Positions 47,301 through 59,144 of a stretch of DNA of 64,000 nucleotides are shown one piece after another. The stretch comes from Trematomus loennbergii. Taxonomy: Eukaryota; Chordata; Actinopteri; Perciformes; Nototheniidae. The position numbers and the translations under genes were made by a program. Location of the stretch: the NCBI GenBank assembly GCA_012861695.1, contig JAAOOA010000060.1, forward strand, positions 1,890,071 through 1,954,070. The letters are read 5' to 3'. Each line of letters begins with the position of its first letter. The stretch's first letter is position 1. The notes under the pieces were generated by a model. That model saw nothing but the letters and a program-made list of their open reading frames with translations, made no database searches and was not told where the DNA came from.

Positions 47301-50300
47301 CAGATTAAATTAAATAACGACTTCTCCAACCTTATACTTTTCTCCAGAGTGCCGTGGTTCATTTAAGCAATAGCTCACGACAGGCCGTGGTATAGGCTCA
47401 TTATATCACAGCTAAGGGGCGTGGTTCGGCCCGACGCGAAGCGGAGGGTCGACAACTGCACAGGTAGTTTGCTTTTCAGCCCAACTGTATACAGTTTTTC
47501 TCAGACGCGGAGGGATACTGACTTGTTGTGAAAAGTAACTACAATTCTACCCATGGTATACGCTCAGTATATCGCGGCTAAGAACCAATCAGTTTGCTTG
47601 ATTTGACTTGTCCGTTTTATAATGTTTATTAATGTGTTTCAGCGGCATTTACTGACCGCTGCAGTGCTGCTCTTCCACGGGAGTTTATTCTCCCGTTAGC
47701 TCCGGGTTAGCTCACACGGCTCTAAAGTATTCACTGTCTGACTGTCACACAAGCAGCTGATACATATCCCCAATTCCCCATAAGTGAATGTGTGTCAGTC
47801 TGAATTGACGCTGTTTGGCATCACAACGCTGTTATTAAAGTTTCTCTGGTATAAAATGGGTGATGTTAGCATAGCAACCGAAGCTAAACTGACTACTTGT
47901 TGTTGCTATCCTATTGTGGCATAAGCCGTTTTCTACAGGCACATTTTACCGGCGTATTTTTCATTATGATTCTACTTGTGATAGTCGGACATGACAACCT
48001 GTGCAGCCCATGTATTGATTCCATCCGATAGCTGCTATAATACAAAACAAAACGTCTGCCTGCTCTCCACAATGATCAATGACAGCGAACGAATGGTCAA
48101 AGTAAGGTACAAATAAACAGAATCACACGAAGCCTGGTTAGTGTTGCCTGACTTTATAAAGTGTTTTTTTTTATAAGTGTGTGGTTGCGTTCTAGTCACT
48201 TTGCTCAGCGCTACTGCAACTTTTATTTGCCGTACTCGCCTTTAACTGTTAGCTCAGGTTAATCTCGCCCCCTCCGACGTAAGCGTGACGTATGCGGTTC
48301 TTGCTTCTAGACCGACAATTTTTTGGTGCTTGAAACGAACCGGTTTCCGGAGCTTAGAGGCGGCTCCGCTGCGGTGTGAACAGGAAAAAACGGTGCTTTT
48401 CAGGCTCTAGCTCCGAACCGGCCCTGGAACCGCGTTGGTGTGAAAGCCTTAAATATGACAGTGGAGGACTTTATCAGAACAGTAAAGGCTACACACAAAA
48501 TCTGCAGATCATTGAACAGCCACTTTGTTGGGCATGCTTTTCTATTGATATGTCACTATGAGCATCACCTTTTATCACACATTATGATTTGATAAATATT
48601 GATTAGTACAGCTTAGATATATAACTGTTTCATGATTGCTACATGTTAAAACTATAATAATTAGTATTTATTTTAATAAATGTGTGTATTTTTTCTCATA
48701 AGATTACATAAATAAGTTTTATATAGTAAGTTTCGGTACAACAGTACAGGCTCATATCCAGTGGCATTTACATATTCTTCTAATTTAAGATTATATACAG
48801 TGTTTCCCCTAGGATGGAGTCATAGCAGCGGTGCTAAGGCACATGGGCCCAGCATAATGTGAGCACGGAGCGCGTGAATGTTTTTAGTGTGTGCGCGTGT
48901 GAAGTGCGCCCCGCCAATTTGTTTCTATGTGTCTGCCAGCACAAGAAAGCTCTTGAGGCCTAGTACCAGGGCCGGTTCTAGCCAATTTGCTGCCCTAGGC
49001 GAGATTTCATATATATAGAATAAATGAAAAATCTCTACAAAAGACAAATACACTACAAAAACAGAAACTTATTGACATAGGTAATATACGTCAAAATGGC
49101 TTCAAATGTATTCAGTATTATATTAACATGTTTAAGTCTTAATTGGGGGTGGACGTCACATCCTCTAGGGGGGTCCGGGGGTCTGCCCCCCCGGGAAGAT
49201 TTTTTTGAACATTTTAAAGTAAAATGCTTCAATCTGGTGCACTTTGAGCACACAATTACTAGAGACTGATCTAGGGGGTACAACTCTAAAACACCCATAT
49301 GAAAAAGATCGGTTTACATTTTAATAATCAAATAAGTATATGAACATAACCAATAGCCTACCATAGCCAATAACAAATAAATGTAACTTATTTTATTTTT
49401 ATTGTTCATTTATATCTTATTTTACCAGTTAACATTTATTTATTTATGCATATTTTTGTATCTCTCCAACTTTAAACGATATTTTTGGTTTACTGTCCTA
49501 TAGTATACATTGGAATGATTTCAAACCTGTTTTTATTTATCCTAATAATTATAAAGGAGTGCCTTGGAAATATGTGTTTACATAATTTGTAAATTAGGGG
49601 AAAGACTGATATAAAACATCCCACACCCATTGGCCTACTTCCAATATAACACTTTATTTTGTCTTGCTAAAAGAGGAATGAGTGTTTATGTGAATCTGTA
49701 GAGCTGTCCTTTTAATATTTTCATGAAAAACGCAGACAGTTGTCAAGGGATTAGTATCTAAATCAGTTAAACATATAGGAACAAATTGATTTCCCCCAAA
49801 GAAATGACGGAGGTTAGAGCAGGACAAGGAAGAATTTAAAATTGAGGCTTGTTCTTGCCATGATTTGAGTTTTTGTGTTTTTAGTTTCCTGTTTTATTTT
49901 GACATTTATCTTCTCCTTACTTCCTATGTTTCCCCTCCTGTGCCTGATTGTCTCATTGTGTTCACCTGCTGCCCCTGTGTTTCACCCCCCCAGCTGTGTC
50001 TTTTTTCTCTGTTAATTTCATTTCATTTCACACCTTTATTTATCCAGGTTTGTATCCCATTGAGATCATTGATCTCTTTTTCAAGGGAGACCTGCTCAAG
50101 TAGGTTCCACATGAAACATTAAAAACAACTGTTAACCCTAACCCTAACCCATCAGCTTTTTTGTAAATTAAATCTCGCTTTTGGTAAAGACCACTTTATC
50201 TTGTTTTTACTGCTCTTGGTTCTGCCTTCCTGCCTAAAACCTGACAGTTCTGATGTTCTGTTGAAGATATGCTCAGTTTCACCTCAGAACAGTGGGACCC

Positions 50301-53300
50301 ATACAATATGATATTATAAACCCTCAATATTACACTTTTAATAACTTGGATTTGAAAAATGTTCATGTGGCACATATCATATTACCACATATATATTACC
50401 AGCCTCATCCTCACTTTTCAAAGATGATGAGAAGTTCCACAGGGGGGGTGTTAAAAATCCAAGTCTCTCCCCTCTCTATCTCTGGCGCATTTCCACTGCA
50501 GCGCGTAGCTCGCTTTAAGCGTGCCGTGTCGTGCCGTCCCCTTTTTTGGTTGTGCTTCCACTAGGCCTAGTTCCGGCGCGGCACGGCGCGGGGCCACTTT
50601 TTCACCTCTTTTCTGGCCCGATAAAATTGTGGTTCTATCGGGCCAACAAACAGGCTGAGTCGGGCTGAGTATGCTAAACTAGAGAGAGGAGCGCTGCAAG
50701 GGGGCTTCAACTACAACAAGATGGACATATTTGACCGTGATTTAATTGTAATACACGTTTCAAAATGATGCCGAAGTAACAACATACTGATACCGGTTAG
50801 TAAAAACCATGAATTAATGCTTTGTCAAGTCTGCAGACAGACGGCAGGCGAAAAACCTTTTAAAATGCGTGTTTTTCTAGGTGGAGATTGGCTAAGCTAA
50901 CGCAGTATATGCTCCGACCGTCCACACTCACAACAACGGCCTATACAGACATAAATAAAGCAGCGACTGTATTCACCATGACACAGGCAGTCTGTGGTTT
51001 GTACTTGTTTAACTTTTGTCGAGTTTCTGAACATATATAAGGAGCTGTGAGCTCTGAGTGCTAACAGCTAACTGCTGTGTTGTGTTTCTGGAGTTCTCAC
51101 TGAAGATGACGTCACGGCTCCGCCTACACTAGTAACTACCCCAGTTCCTAAACTGTAATGGAAGCGCAGCATGAAGTGAGTCGGCCCTGTTAAGGCCCAA
51201 CGTGGCCAAGCCGTACCGAGCCGTACCGAGCGTGGCCGAGGCCGACCGGTAGTGGAAATGCGCCATTAGTGATGGGAATTATGGCTCTTTGAAGGGAGCC
51301 GGATCTTATGGCTCCGTTCCTTTCAAAGAGCCGTTTTTTTAAAGGGGGCGGGGTTACTAGGTTTATCTGTGAAATAATCACCAGGATAATGATTGACTGT
51401 ATTTAATGTCAATAATCTGCATTGTAAACATGACACAAGGTGGCGCCATATCCATGTCATTCATGTCACTGAATGTACTACTTTGAATTTACCTCTGTAC
51501 GTGTTAAGTAAATAAAGTTGCCTTGCCTTGAATGAAATTCACGCAACTCTTAATATTAGATACTGTGTTTTTAAGTGGCGATGGAGATTATTTGTTGACC
51601 CTGCTTTAAAGGATATTTTGCCTTTACAAATGGTGCGCTTTATCACTGCCTGGGTTTTGGTTGAAGTGCATCCAAATGCTGCTGCGTTTTCGCGTTTGGC
51701 TCATTTTCCATCCGAAAAACACGTCGTCTACCTGTCCTGTACCACTTGTTATGACTTCTCTCTCTCGCGTATTCCGTTAAGACCCACCCCATCTCACTCC
51801 TCGTGCTGAAACCTACCAATCAGAGTAGGGGCGGGTCTTCACAGAATACGTTTGGGGAACAAAATCAAGCTTTTTAAAAGGCGAGTGGATTTTGGCAGGC
51901 AGTGAGTGCGGACCAACGATTGAACGATAAAAAGAAATCGGCTCGTTCGCGACCGACACATCACTACTCTCTGCCTGCATCACCACCTCTGTCAATCAAG
52001 TGTAGACCACTCCCCCACCAAAGTCTTTAAAGCTAAAGAAAAGAGTTGAATCCTGTGGATGCATGAAATGATGTAAAATCATCCACAGCAGCGAAACCTT
52101 TGTCAACCATCATTTGAGAATAAAACGGCCTGCTGGATCCAGTGTTTAAATGTTCACACCACAAGGAATGTTCCATGAACCACAACACCAACACATGATA
52201 GTTTCTTCAGGGCGATATCAATGTTATTTTAAAGAATAATTCATGATATGCATCTGGTGGTGATTTATGTTGTGGTGTTACATTTCTATTATACAATGTT
52301 CAAATCATCTATATGTTTTATTGGACTTCTACAAGGCTGTTATGTGTTTCTTTGTTGGAGCTAGCAGTTTCCCTCTGCCTCCACCTTTGAGCTAAGCTAG
52401 GCTAACATCATCCTGGACCTGTCTCTACTTGATGCACAAAGAAATACCAAATATCTGATCAAACTCATTTGACTCTGATTAAAACAACAAACACAGATAT
52501 GTTTTAAAAAAAGTCAGATTATTCTTCAGGGCATTTCTGAAACATGACAATCAATCTGAACGTAGGATACGGTCAGTCTTTATTTGATTAAGCATGAGGC
52601 ACTTGTTATATATAACTGGGCCTGATTCTATTACCTTTTTCATCAAAACCTGATGAAGCACTTTATTTGAAATGGATTTGACTACTCAGAGATTGTCACC
52701 CTGTACACAAATGTAAACCAGTGACAGATATTTGAGTTGACAGCACTTTATCTGTTTGGGCAGTGTGTTACCTGTGCAGGGCCCAAACCTCCAGTCCAGG
52801 TCGAAGTGTCTGAGGGTCCGCAGCTCCTCCTCCTGCAGCGTCGCAGCTCCAGCCTCTGCTCCAAGGACAGAGTCAGAGAGAGATTATGTGAAATATATTT
52901 GATCTCACATCCAAGTACCAGATTCATCTAACACAGCAATGAAATAGGTAGATATTAAAGGTGGGGTAGGTCATTTTGGAGAAACCAGCTCGAGTGCGCT
53001 GGAATTTTAAAATACACAGCCGGAAAAAATCTGCCACTTCCTTACAGAGCCCCTCCTCCAACACACACAAATGCGCACATGACCAATGAGGGCACGAGAT
53101 AAGTCTGTGCACAGATGGAAGGCTGACAGGCAGGTAGGCCATCCAGTTATTTTAGCCGAGCCGGCTAAAATGATTGGTCGTGCTTTTTACAGTACTACGG
53201 CTTCCACAGATTAAAAATTGTTATGGATTTTTTGTCAAAGCACTTAAGATATTCATTGCTATCGGGATGTTAAGAGCATTCCATGGAATATAACAAAAAG

Positions 53301-53587
53301 TGTATCTCGTGCCGGTTTCTCAAACTTACCTACCCCACCTTTAATCAATATAAATATCTAATATATTTTTCCAAAAACACTGCTATATTTAATATAAACT
53401 GGACATCAGGTTTTCATTTCCATAAAGGCTACTGTCACATTGTGAATTTTATAGGACACACCAACAGTATGCAGGTATCAGTCGATAGACACCTAAAAAC
53501 TAAAGGTGACATCAAACTAAAATATAAATGTATATGAAAATGTGAATATGTTTTTCAGTCTTTCTGTTTCACTGAGGGGAGAATATG

Positions 53588-53665
<78 letters not shown>

Positions 53666-53778
53666 TTACCTTGGTGTGTCGGAGGAGGTGAAAGGGGTCT
53701 CTTAGCTTTTCTCGCCGCTCTCTTTGCTTTCTTCACCACCTTGAATGAATCGGTTATCAGCCGAGGCTTGGTTGTCAT
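44309..53778 (-). CDS. pold4: DNA polymerase delta subunit 4 (p12), four coding exons
   Basis: p12 is the smallest subunit of the replicative polymerase delta; it stabilises the holoenzyme and binds PCNA in the nucleus. Exons 53670-53778, 52772-52855, 44895-45003 and 44309-44333 join in frame to 108 residues plus TGA, next to the human length of 107. The product starts MTTKPRLITDSFKVVKKAKR, with the PCNA-interacting motif (RLITDSF) and a basic stretch. It then has an acidic EEELRTLRHFDLDWRFGPCT, GISRLHRWERAELHGLDPPE, and the end SLWRDYPL, matching the family's conserved LWxxYPL tail. An acceptor just upstream of the ATG implies a 5' UTR exon, plausibly ending at 55114 (aag|gtgagt). Intron 2 (about 7.8 kb) is swollen by nested transposons. 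No frame break is seen. Confidence 0.95.
44895..45003 (-). CDS. pold4: pold4 coding exon 3
   Basis: 109 bp between tctccag and gtaaca, encoding GISRLHRWERAELHGLDPPE and 'EIRELLQTHTDPEYSL', the conserved p12 core. Confidence 0.96.
45318..47245 (+). mobile_element. LINE 3' end, interrupted by a DNA transposon
   Basis: Segments 45318-45359 and 46651-47245. The downstream piece encodes 'YMNAPAHYLIKLDAAYHS', ALRFVTNCK, 'LTVRRLSHWYMFIYKAML' and AAPLAWNT, ending ...ARID and stop at 47062. The 3' UTR ends in aaataaaggctacaaacaaa. It is the same family as 186-560 and is truncated 5'. Confidence 0.85.
45360..46650. mobile_element. Innermost DNA transposon, GATCT target duplication
   Basis: Ends GGGGCCTCATTTATAA and TTATAAATGAGGCCCT are inverted repeats with one mismatch at the tip. 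GATCT at 45355-45359 and 46651-46655 is duplicated. Removing the element and one copy restores a continuous LINE frame across the site. No transposase is recognised. Confidence 0.87.
48452..49860. other. pold4 intron 2, AT-rich with degraded repeats
   Basis: No exon is seen. 48965-49290 contains a degraded repeat (ccagggccggttctagccaa, 'caatctggtgcactttgag') sharing sequence with 19600-19640. Confidence 0.5.
50018..50105 (-). mobile_element. LINE 3' UTR remnant
   Basis: Carries tttatttatccaggtttgta and 'tttttcaagggagacctgct', homologous to the 3' UTRs at 186-290 and 47165-47235, with a different tail (tttcatttcatttca). Confidence 0.7.
50132..50150. repeat. Short telomere-like (TAACCC)n tract
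   Basis: About three units of TAACCC, next to the LINE remnant. Confidence 0.85.
50483..51265. mobile_element. Harbinger-like MITE, family A copy 2
   Basis: Ends TGGCGCATTTCCACTGCAG and 'GTAGTGGAAATGCGCCA', followed by TTA. It is the full-length inverse of 61872-62666. The interior contains gtaacaacatactgataccg and no transposase. Confidence 0.87.
51267..51966. mobile_element. hAT-like repeat with TAGTGATG ends
   Basis: Left TAGTGATGGGAATT and right 'gcgaccgacacatcacta'. The end 'cggctcgttcgcgaccgaca' is a widespread fish hAT-type terminus. The interior has ggctccgttcctttcaaaga. No clear 8-bp duplication was found, and its left edge abuts the preceding MITE. Confidence 0.65.
52772..52855 (-). 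CDS. pold4: pold4 coding exon 2
   Basis: 84 bp from acceptor ggagcag to donor gtaaca, encoding EAGAATLQEEELRTLRHFDL and DWRFGPCT. Confidence 0.95.
52956..53344. mobile_element. Palindromic MITE 'TAAAGGTGGGGTAGGT'
   Basis: Inverted ends taaaggtggggtaggt and 'acctaccccacctttaa', with subterminal 'gagaaaccagctcgag' against 'ctcgtgccggtttctc'. Lies in pold4 intron 1. Confidence 0.85.
53588..53661. repeat. (AC)n microsatellite abutting pold4 exon 1 donor
   Basis: About 74 bp. On the transcribed strand it is (GT)n beginning about eight bases after the donor. Confidence 0.97.
53670..53778 (-). CDS. pold4: pold4 coding exon 1
   Basis: From the ATG at 53778 to donor gtaaag (phase 1). Encodes the PIP-box RLITDSF and a Lys/Arg-rich segment, ending SPPPTHQ. 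A (GT)n run begins about eight bases into the intron. Confidence 0.95.
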
Positions 53779-54342
53779 GGTGACTGATCTGAAACACAGG
53801 TGTTTGGATGTTTTTGAGCAGATTATTATTGCATCAGTTCTTCTCTTATACTTAGGACATTTTTCTTCCAAATTTTAGTTAGTACCAGTTTTTAGCTCCA
53901 CAGAGTACTTCTGCCAAAAAGTCATTTAACCACATTTTAAATTAACTTTAATGCAAATGAATTGACCTCTAGTATCAACTCTTCGTGCATGGACACTACC
54001 CTGTATATTTCACACTTAATATAAACAAACATATTACACGTCTGAGCTGGTCACACATGGTAAACCTTTTTATTTGAATGTACAAAGCAGCCTTTGGTTG
54101 TCAAGTCTTACGTTAAAATCAAAATGATTATTAATGATTAAATAAGTCATGTTATTTTATTCCTGCAGGGTTTAGCTACTATTTTTGGCCTTTCCTCATT
54201 ACCATGAACCTACATGATGTTTAGCAGGAAACACACTATCACTAATCTAATATACAGCTTCCATTATGTTTGTTATTGCTTATAAATAGCATTTGACACA
54301 CATCTTCACACTTACGTCTCTGCAAACGTACAGGTTACACGC

Positions 54343-54780
54343 AGAGGTGGAGAAGTACTCAGATCTTGTACTTGAGTAAAAGTAGAAGTACCACAGTGTA
54401 GAAATACTCTGTTACAAGTAAAAGTTATTACTCTGAAAAATGTTTTCTACTAAAGTACAAAAGTATTAGCATCAAAATATAGTTAAAGTACCAAAAGTAA
54501 AAGTAGTCATTGTGCAGATTGGTCCATTTCAGAATAATAATATATATGATATGTTTTATAATGATTGATCATTAAAGTGTTCTCAAAGCTGGTAAAGGTG
54601 CAGCTAGTTGAATGACTTTGTATACTGCAGGGTAGCTTGTGAATTTACTCCAGGTGGAACTAAAGTCTGATTTAACACTTGATTACATTTCACATCATTC
54701 ATCCACATCTGTAAAGTAACTAAAGTTACAACAACAAAAAGTAAAGAACCTCAAAAGTGTACTTAAATGCACGTATAATA
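54343..54780. repeat. 'gaggtggagaagtactcag' fish repeat
   Basis: Contains cagaggtggagaagtactca and repeated 'agtaaaagta' units, a very common teleost dispersed repeat with hAT-like ends. The right limit is uncertain. Confidence 0.6.
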
Positions 54781-55891
54781 GTAATATATAGTAATAATAG
54801 TAATAACTGCTGCTTTGTGAACAGGTCGATGCTGACACTCCTTGCTTCTTCACCTGAATCATGTCGTTATTTTGAAAGGACGGTCAAATGCAGTTATAAC
54901 AACTTTACACTACTCTTCAAACAATGTTATTCCATTACATTTTAATCGAGTTATCCTATTCCAGACAGATAAGCGTCCCAGTAGGCTATGCTAATGTTAC
55001 CTATGGACAGTGAAAGCTGCAGTAAAATATCTTACGTGTCATATTACGCTATAATAACGTTGTAATAACCGTCCTGTTTCAGCAGGTTTCTGTTATCAGT
55101 CTGCTGAACTCACCTTAGTATTTGGACAATAAAAGCTTAAAAGATTACATATGTTCTACCATCCAATCTGCACAAAAGACAGACCAAAACAATGACGACA
55201 TGTTCTTCTTCTGTCTCTTCCAGGGTGCGGTACCGGGCCCTGCACTGCCGCCTGCCGGTATCTGCCCGCTACTACAGGGAAGCAGTAGGTTACCAACGTG
55301 AAGCATGGATGTATAATAAGACGTGAAGCCCCATGGATGTATGTATGTAGAGGAAGCCCCCCCAAGCCCCCAGGAAGTGCGCTGAGGAAAATATTCGTTG
55401 TGGTCAAACGGCGGTACTACACTTCCGTATAGGTTGCTGGGCCCGGAAATACTTTTTCCCAGAGCCAGAGCCATATAATAGAAATACGACCAAGAATGTG
55501 AGACAACTTTATACAAATTCATATCACATCCATTACTGATGCCATTTGTCATACTTTGTTAAACTCACAAATAATAAAGTTCCATAACTTCAGTTGGAAC
55601 AAAGACCACACCTTATCTCCCCAAGGCAATTTCCCATCCAATAGGTGTGCTATATAGGTGTGTATAACCCTTTCTCCTGTCTGTTTCTCCCTCTTTCAGC
55701 ACAAGAACCAGAGGGGGATTCAATAGAGCCTGAATACCTGCACTGAGACCCTCACCCTGCACCCTGAGTCTCAACTCTCAGAGTTTTTCAAGCCTTTCCC
55801 TGTTATTTGTATTAAACCAAACATTAAGCTTCCCAATGGTGTGGTCTTCGTTTTGTGAAAAAGTGCAAATGCAGTGTTTGAATATGATTAC

Positions 55892-56056
55892 CTCACATAT
55901 TTTGTTGCGGCTGTCTGTTTTGATTGTTAAATTGCTCCTGCTGACTTGAGCTAGCCATTTTTTCCTCCTCTCTGTGTCAGTGAGGAAGCCGTACATTCTG
56001 ATTCTAACTCCTTTTTCGGAACGATTGGAGCATCCCCAGGCAGCACAGCAATCCAT
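55892..56056 (-). CDS. Orphan THAP-domain first exon
   Basis: From ATG at 56056, 55 codons: MDCCAAWGCSNRSEKG..., 'DTERRKKWLAQVSRSN' and 'NKICE', then a good donor (gag|gtaatc) in phase 0. This is the N-terminal half of a C2CH zinc-binding THAP domain: Cys pair with spacing, Trp of the KKWL helix, then the third Cys. The zinc-ligand His would be on the next exon, which I could not find. It could be the first exon of a THAP gene or of a domesticated or decayed THAP-bearing transposase. Confidence 0.65.
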
Positions 56057-56810
56057 GGTGGAGACTATATGCCAGGACAAGACGGAGGAAAAGGCACAGA
56101 CAAACTGCATGACATGCTATTCAATGTTTATTGAATTCCATGTATTTACAATGGATGTTCCTAAAACAACACTTTTAACGTCATAATGATGTTGCTGCTA
56201 GTCCATTGATAGTCACCTGTTGGTCTCCTGTCCTTTCTGAAAGTCATAAAGATGACATTAGTCATTTAGATTACTTATGTCCTCAAGTACCATGGGATTA
56301 CTGAAACCACCATGAATTAAAAAAATTGTAGAAATTAATCTAATCTAAATTTTGAAGCATTCCTTGCCATCCCCTCCCTCTAAATATATCAATAAACATT
56401 AGGAAGTGATGCTCCTGACTACCATACCTGTTTAAGAAGATAATATTTGTTTTAAATAATTCAAAGCAATACACAACAGCAACAGGCTCTTTAACCAAGG
56501 CAACAGCCTAACATGTATGTTAACAAGTAAACTAGCTGTTCACACTATTCCTAATATTATCCATAAATATTAGCAGATTCTATTTATTTTTAAAACATAT
56601 TGATGTAAATACATACACATATCGGTATGTTGTATAAATATTGCAAATCAAGACCTTTATTCACTACTTATTACCAAAAATCGTAGTTCTATCTCCGGTA
56701 ATCATGCATTCATATGTCCCGCCACGAACTTCCGGGGAACTATTGACTCTCCCTGAACCACGTGACGATCAAGCATTTTGGACTTCCGCTGTCGTAACTC
56801 TTCTATCTAT

Positions 56811-57944
56811 AGAGTGGCGAAGTCCCTCCCCTTCCGGTGGACCTCCATGGGACCTTATTTCGGAAAAATTATGTATTGAAGTCAATGGAGAGAGAAAGAT
56901 TATCTTTCGATCCCGTTTGAATTGTGCCACGAATTACACATATGATGTTTGTCAATTTAAAAGATAATTTTGCAAGTAAAAAAAAAAAGTGTCGAAAACT
57001 GTGAAGTAACACATTTGTTTGTGTGAAACGCTCAATGAACTACATCTCTGGTCTCGCAGACTCGCACAACAACACACGTCACCAAGATGGCCGTCACTAC
57101 TGTCTTGTCAACAAACGATTGACTACCCTCACTATCACCACAATGAAACACGTCCAGAAGAATGTCATGCAAAGCTGCCTGCCTTCCTTTGATTCTCTCT
57201 GAACTGCCTGGTCTTTTTAATGTTTAATGTCAACCATTTGTGCAGATAGCATGAAGCAAAAGATCGAGATGCTAGCGTTAGCGTTAGCATTTCTCCCCCG
57301 GTCTTAAATGTGTATTATAGAATGATCACACCGGTGACAGTACTCTTCAAAGGGTTCACGAAATATGACTACTACTCTTACTGTTTAACATTTTGGGTTA
57401 CTTAATGTTACTTCATGTTAAGGCTAATAAAATGACATGGCTGTAATGCTAACTAACGTGCTAGCTACTAGCTAGGTAGCTAACTTGATCCAGACACTCC
57501 TGGTCCTTTCATCAGACGGGAAGCGAAAGAACGAGCAAGACCCATTGCTGGTATGATAACAACCTGGTACTAAGCACACAGGCATCTTGTTAAAGTTATC
57601 TTATCTTAGCCAGCGCCATATAGATAGATTATATCTATATGGCGCTGATCTTAGCTATCTCTTAGTGGAGGAAAACAATTGTGACATCACTTACGCGACT
57701 CTGGGATTTGTAGTCTTTCTAGTTACGTATTTTTCATAGTCTTATATTTCAACAGTTTTACGACAAACTGTGACTTTTTTGACATGGAAATGATTTTTTA
57801 AGATTGACAAACATCATATGTGTAATTCATGGCACAATTCAAACGGGATCGAAAGATAAGTTTTCTCTCTCCATTGACTTCAATACATTATTTTTCCGAA
57901 ATAAGGTCCCATGGGGCGGAAGATGGGCGTGACTTCGCCACTCT
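56811..57944. mobile_element. Long-terminal-inverted-repeat element
   Basis: The first about 180 bp (AGAGTGGCGAAGTC..., 'gacctccatgggaccttatt', 'aagtcaatggagagagaaag') and the last about 180 bp are near-perfect reverse complements. The interior is about 770 bp with no transposase and holds a second palindrome at 57612-57648. Confidence 0.87.
57612..57648. repeat. Palindrome of 'cagcgccatatag' ends
   Basis: cagcgccatatagata and 'tatctatatggcgctg' are mirror arms around a four- to six-base centre. The arm sequence also occurs just outside the element's right end at 57943-57955. Confidence 0.88.
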
Positions 57945-58668
57945 ATATGGCGCTGCTTTTTCCCATTGACTTACATTGGGAAAGAGTGGTCTGTAAATCG
58001 TTGGATAATTTTAAACTAAATAAACTACCCAGTATGAACATTTGTATAGCCCTTATTAAAAACATTCGGTCCTCAAGTTGTAAAATGTGCTAATAACGTT
58101 ATTCTGAGAGTTATTTCTCTCGGCATTATGAACGCGCATCTGAGAGTGCATCCATGGATCTAACCCACGAGACTGCGCCACCCGGCACGTTCATGTGACG
58201 TGTTCAGTACTACATGAGTTTTACCTTTACCCATGGATATAAGAACACAATAAGAACGGACCCATATCGCTTTACTGCCAGCCCACGGAGCTGTAATAAT
58301 GGATATATTGCACATGTTTGCTGTAATTCATCATTTGTAAAATATTACATGGGCTGTATGATGTAAATCTTGTACCGTAAATGATGTATTAAATAAAGTT
58401 AATATTACTGACGTAGATTAACGTCCCTGTAGCTTCTTATTGCACTTACCATTAAAGGAGTTGAACGTAGCTGTTTGCTATTACTATATAATACCACACA
58501 GGGATAAGCCAGAGCGTACAACCTTTGCATGTGGGCACAACACGTTTTGACCCAGTTTGATTCATTCGCTATACCATATGATATCGCCCGGGGAAGTCGT
58601 CATACTTATACATATATAAATAAAGATATGTTTCAAAGCTCTAATCAAATTAACAGTTGTATTAATTA

Positions 58669-58752
58669 TAATTGTATATGTATACATATATATTATATAT
58701 ATATATATATATATATGTATAAAATGTATATATAATATATATATATATATGT
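58669..58752. repeat. (AT)n-rich tract
   Basis: Imperfect AT/TATG dinucleotide run of about 85 bp. Confidence 0.93.
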
Positions 58753-59144
58753 ATAAAGCCTGTGGTTGTATATTTATACACACAAATGAACAACCTTTGT
58801 TGTCAAAAAACAAATAACAAGTTGTATTGTAGTGTTTATTTTAGTGTGTTTTATGCTTATCCACATTTTGATTTCAGAGCACAGGACAGGAGAATGCTGA
58901 GCACAACATAAAGCTCAACAGTGAAGCTGGCAATGCTGAACAAAACCATTTAGTTATAATATTTATTCAGCTGAAAAAAGTCAAAGCTCTACGAAAATGT
59001 AATGAAAAATATATTGCACATGGTTGGTATTTAACAACAAGGGGTGTTATAGTCTGTGTTGTAGTGTGTGATATTGGTATTTATGGAAACATTTTACACC
59101 TTTCCTTCAAGTACTATACGTTTTAGTTACTTGTGGGTACTTAA

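Larger units (their letters stand above)
45126..48448. mobile_element. Outer DNA transposon in pold4 intron 2 (Harbinger-like?)
   Basis: Ends GGCTTTCACACCAACGCGGT at both sides in inverted orientation, continuing 'tcc', with a second mirrored block ('gctagagcttttctggttcg' against 'cggtgcttttcaggctctag'). TTA flanks it at 45123-45125 and 48449-48451, with a one-base ambiguity. It holds a LINE, which in turn holds a third element. No transposase is recognised. Confidence 0.8.

Noticed and set aside
55145..55552. 135-aa minus-strand frame upstream of pold4
   Set aside because: No recognisable domain, no splice logic, and low-complexity repeat-like DNA; it may overlap the pold4 5' UTR region but is not supported as coding.
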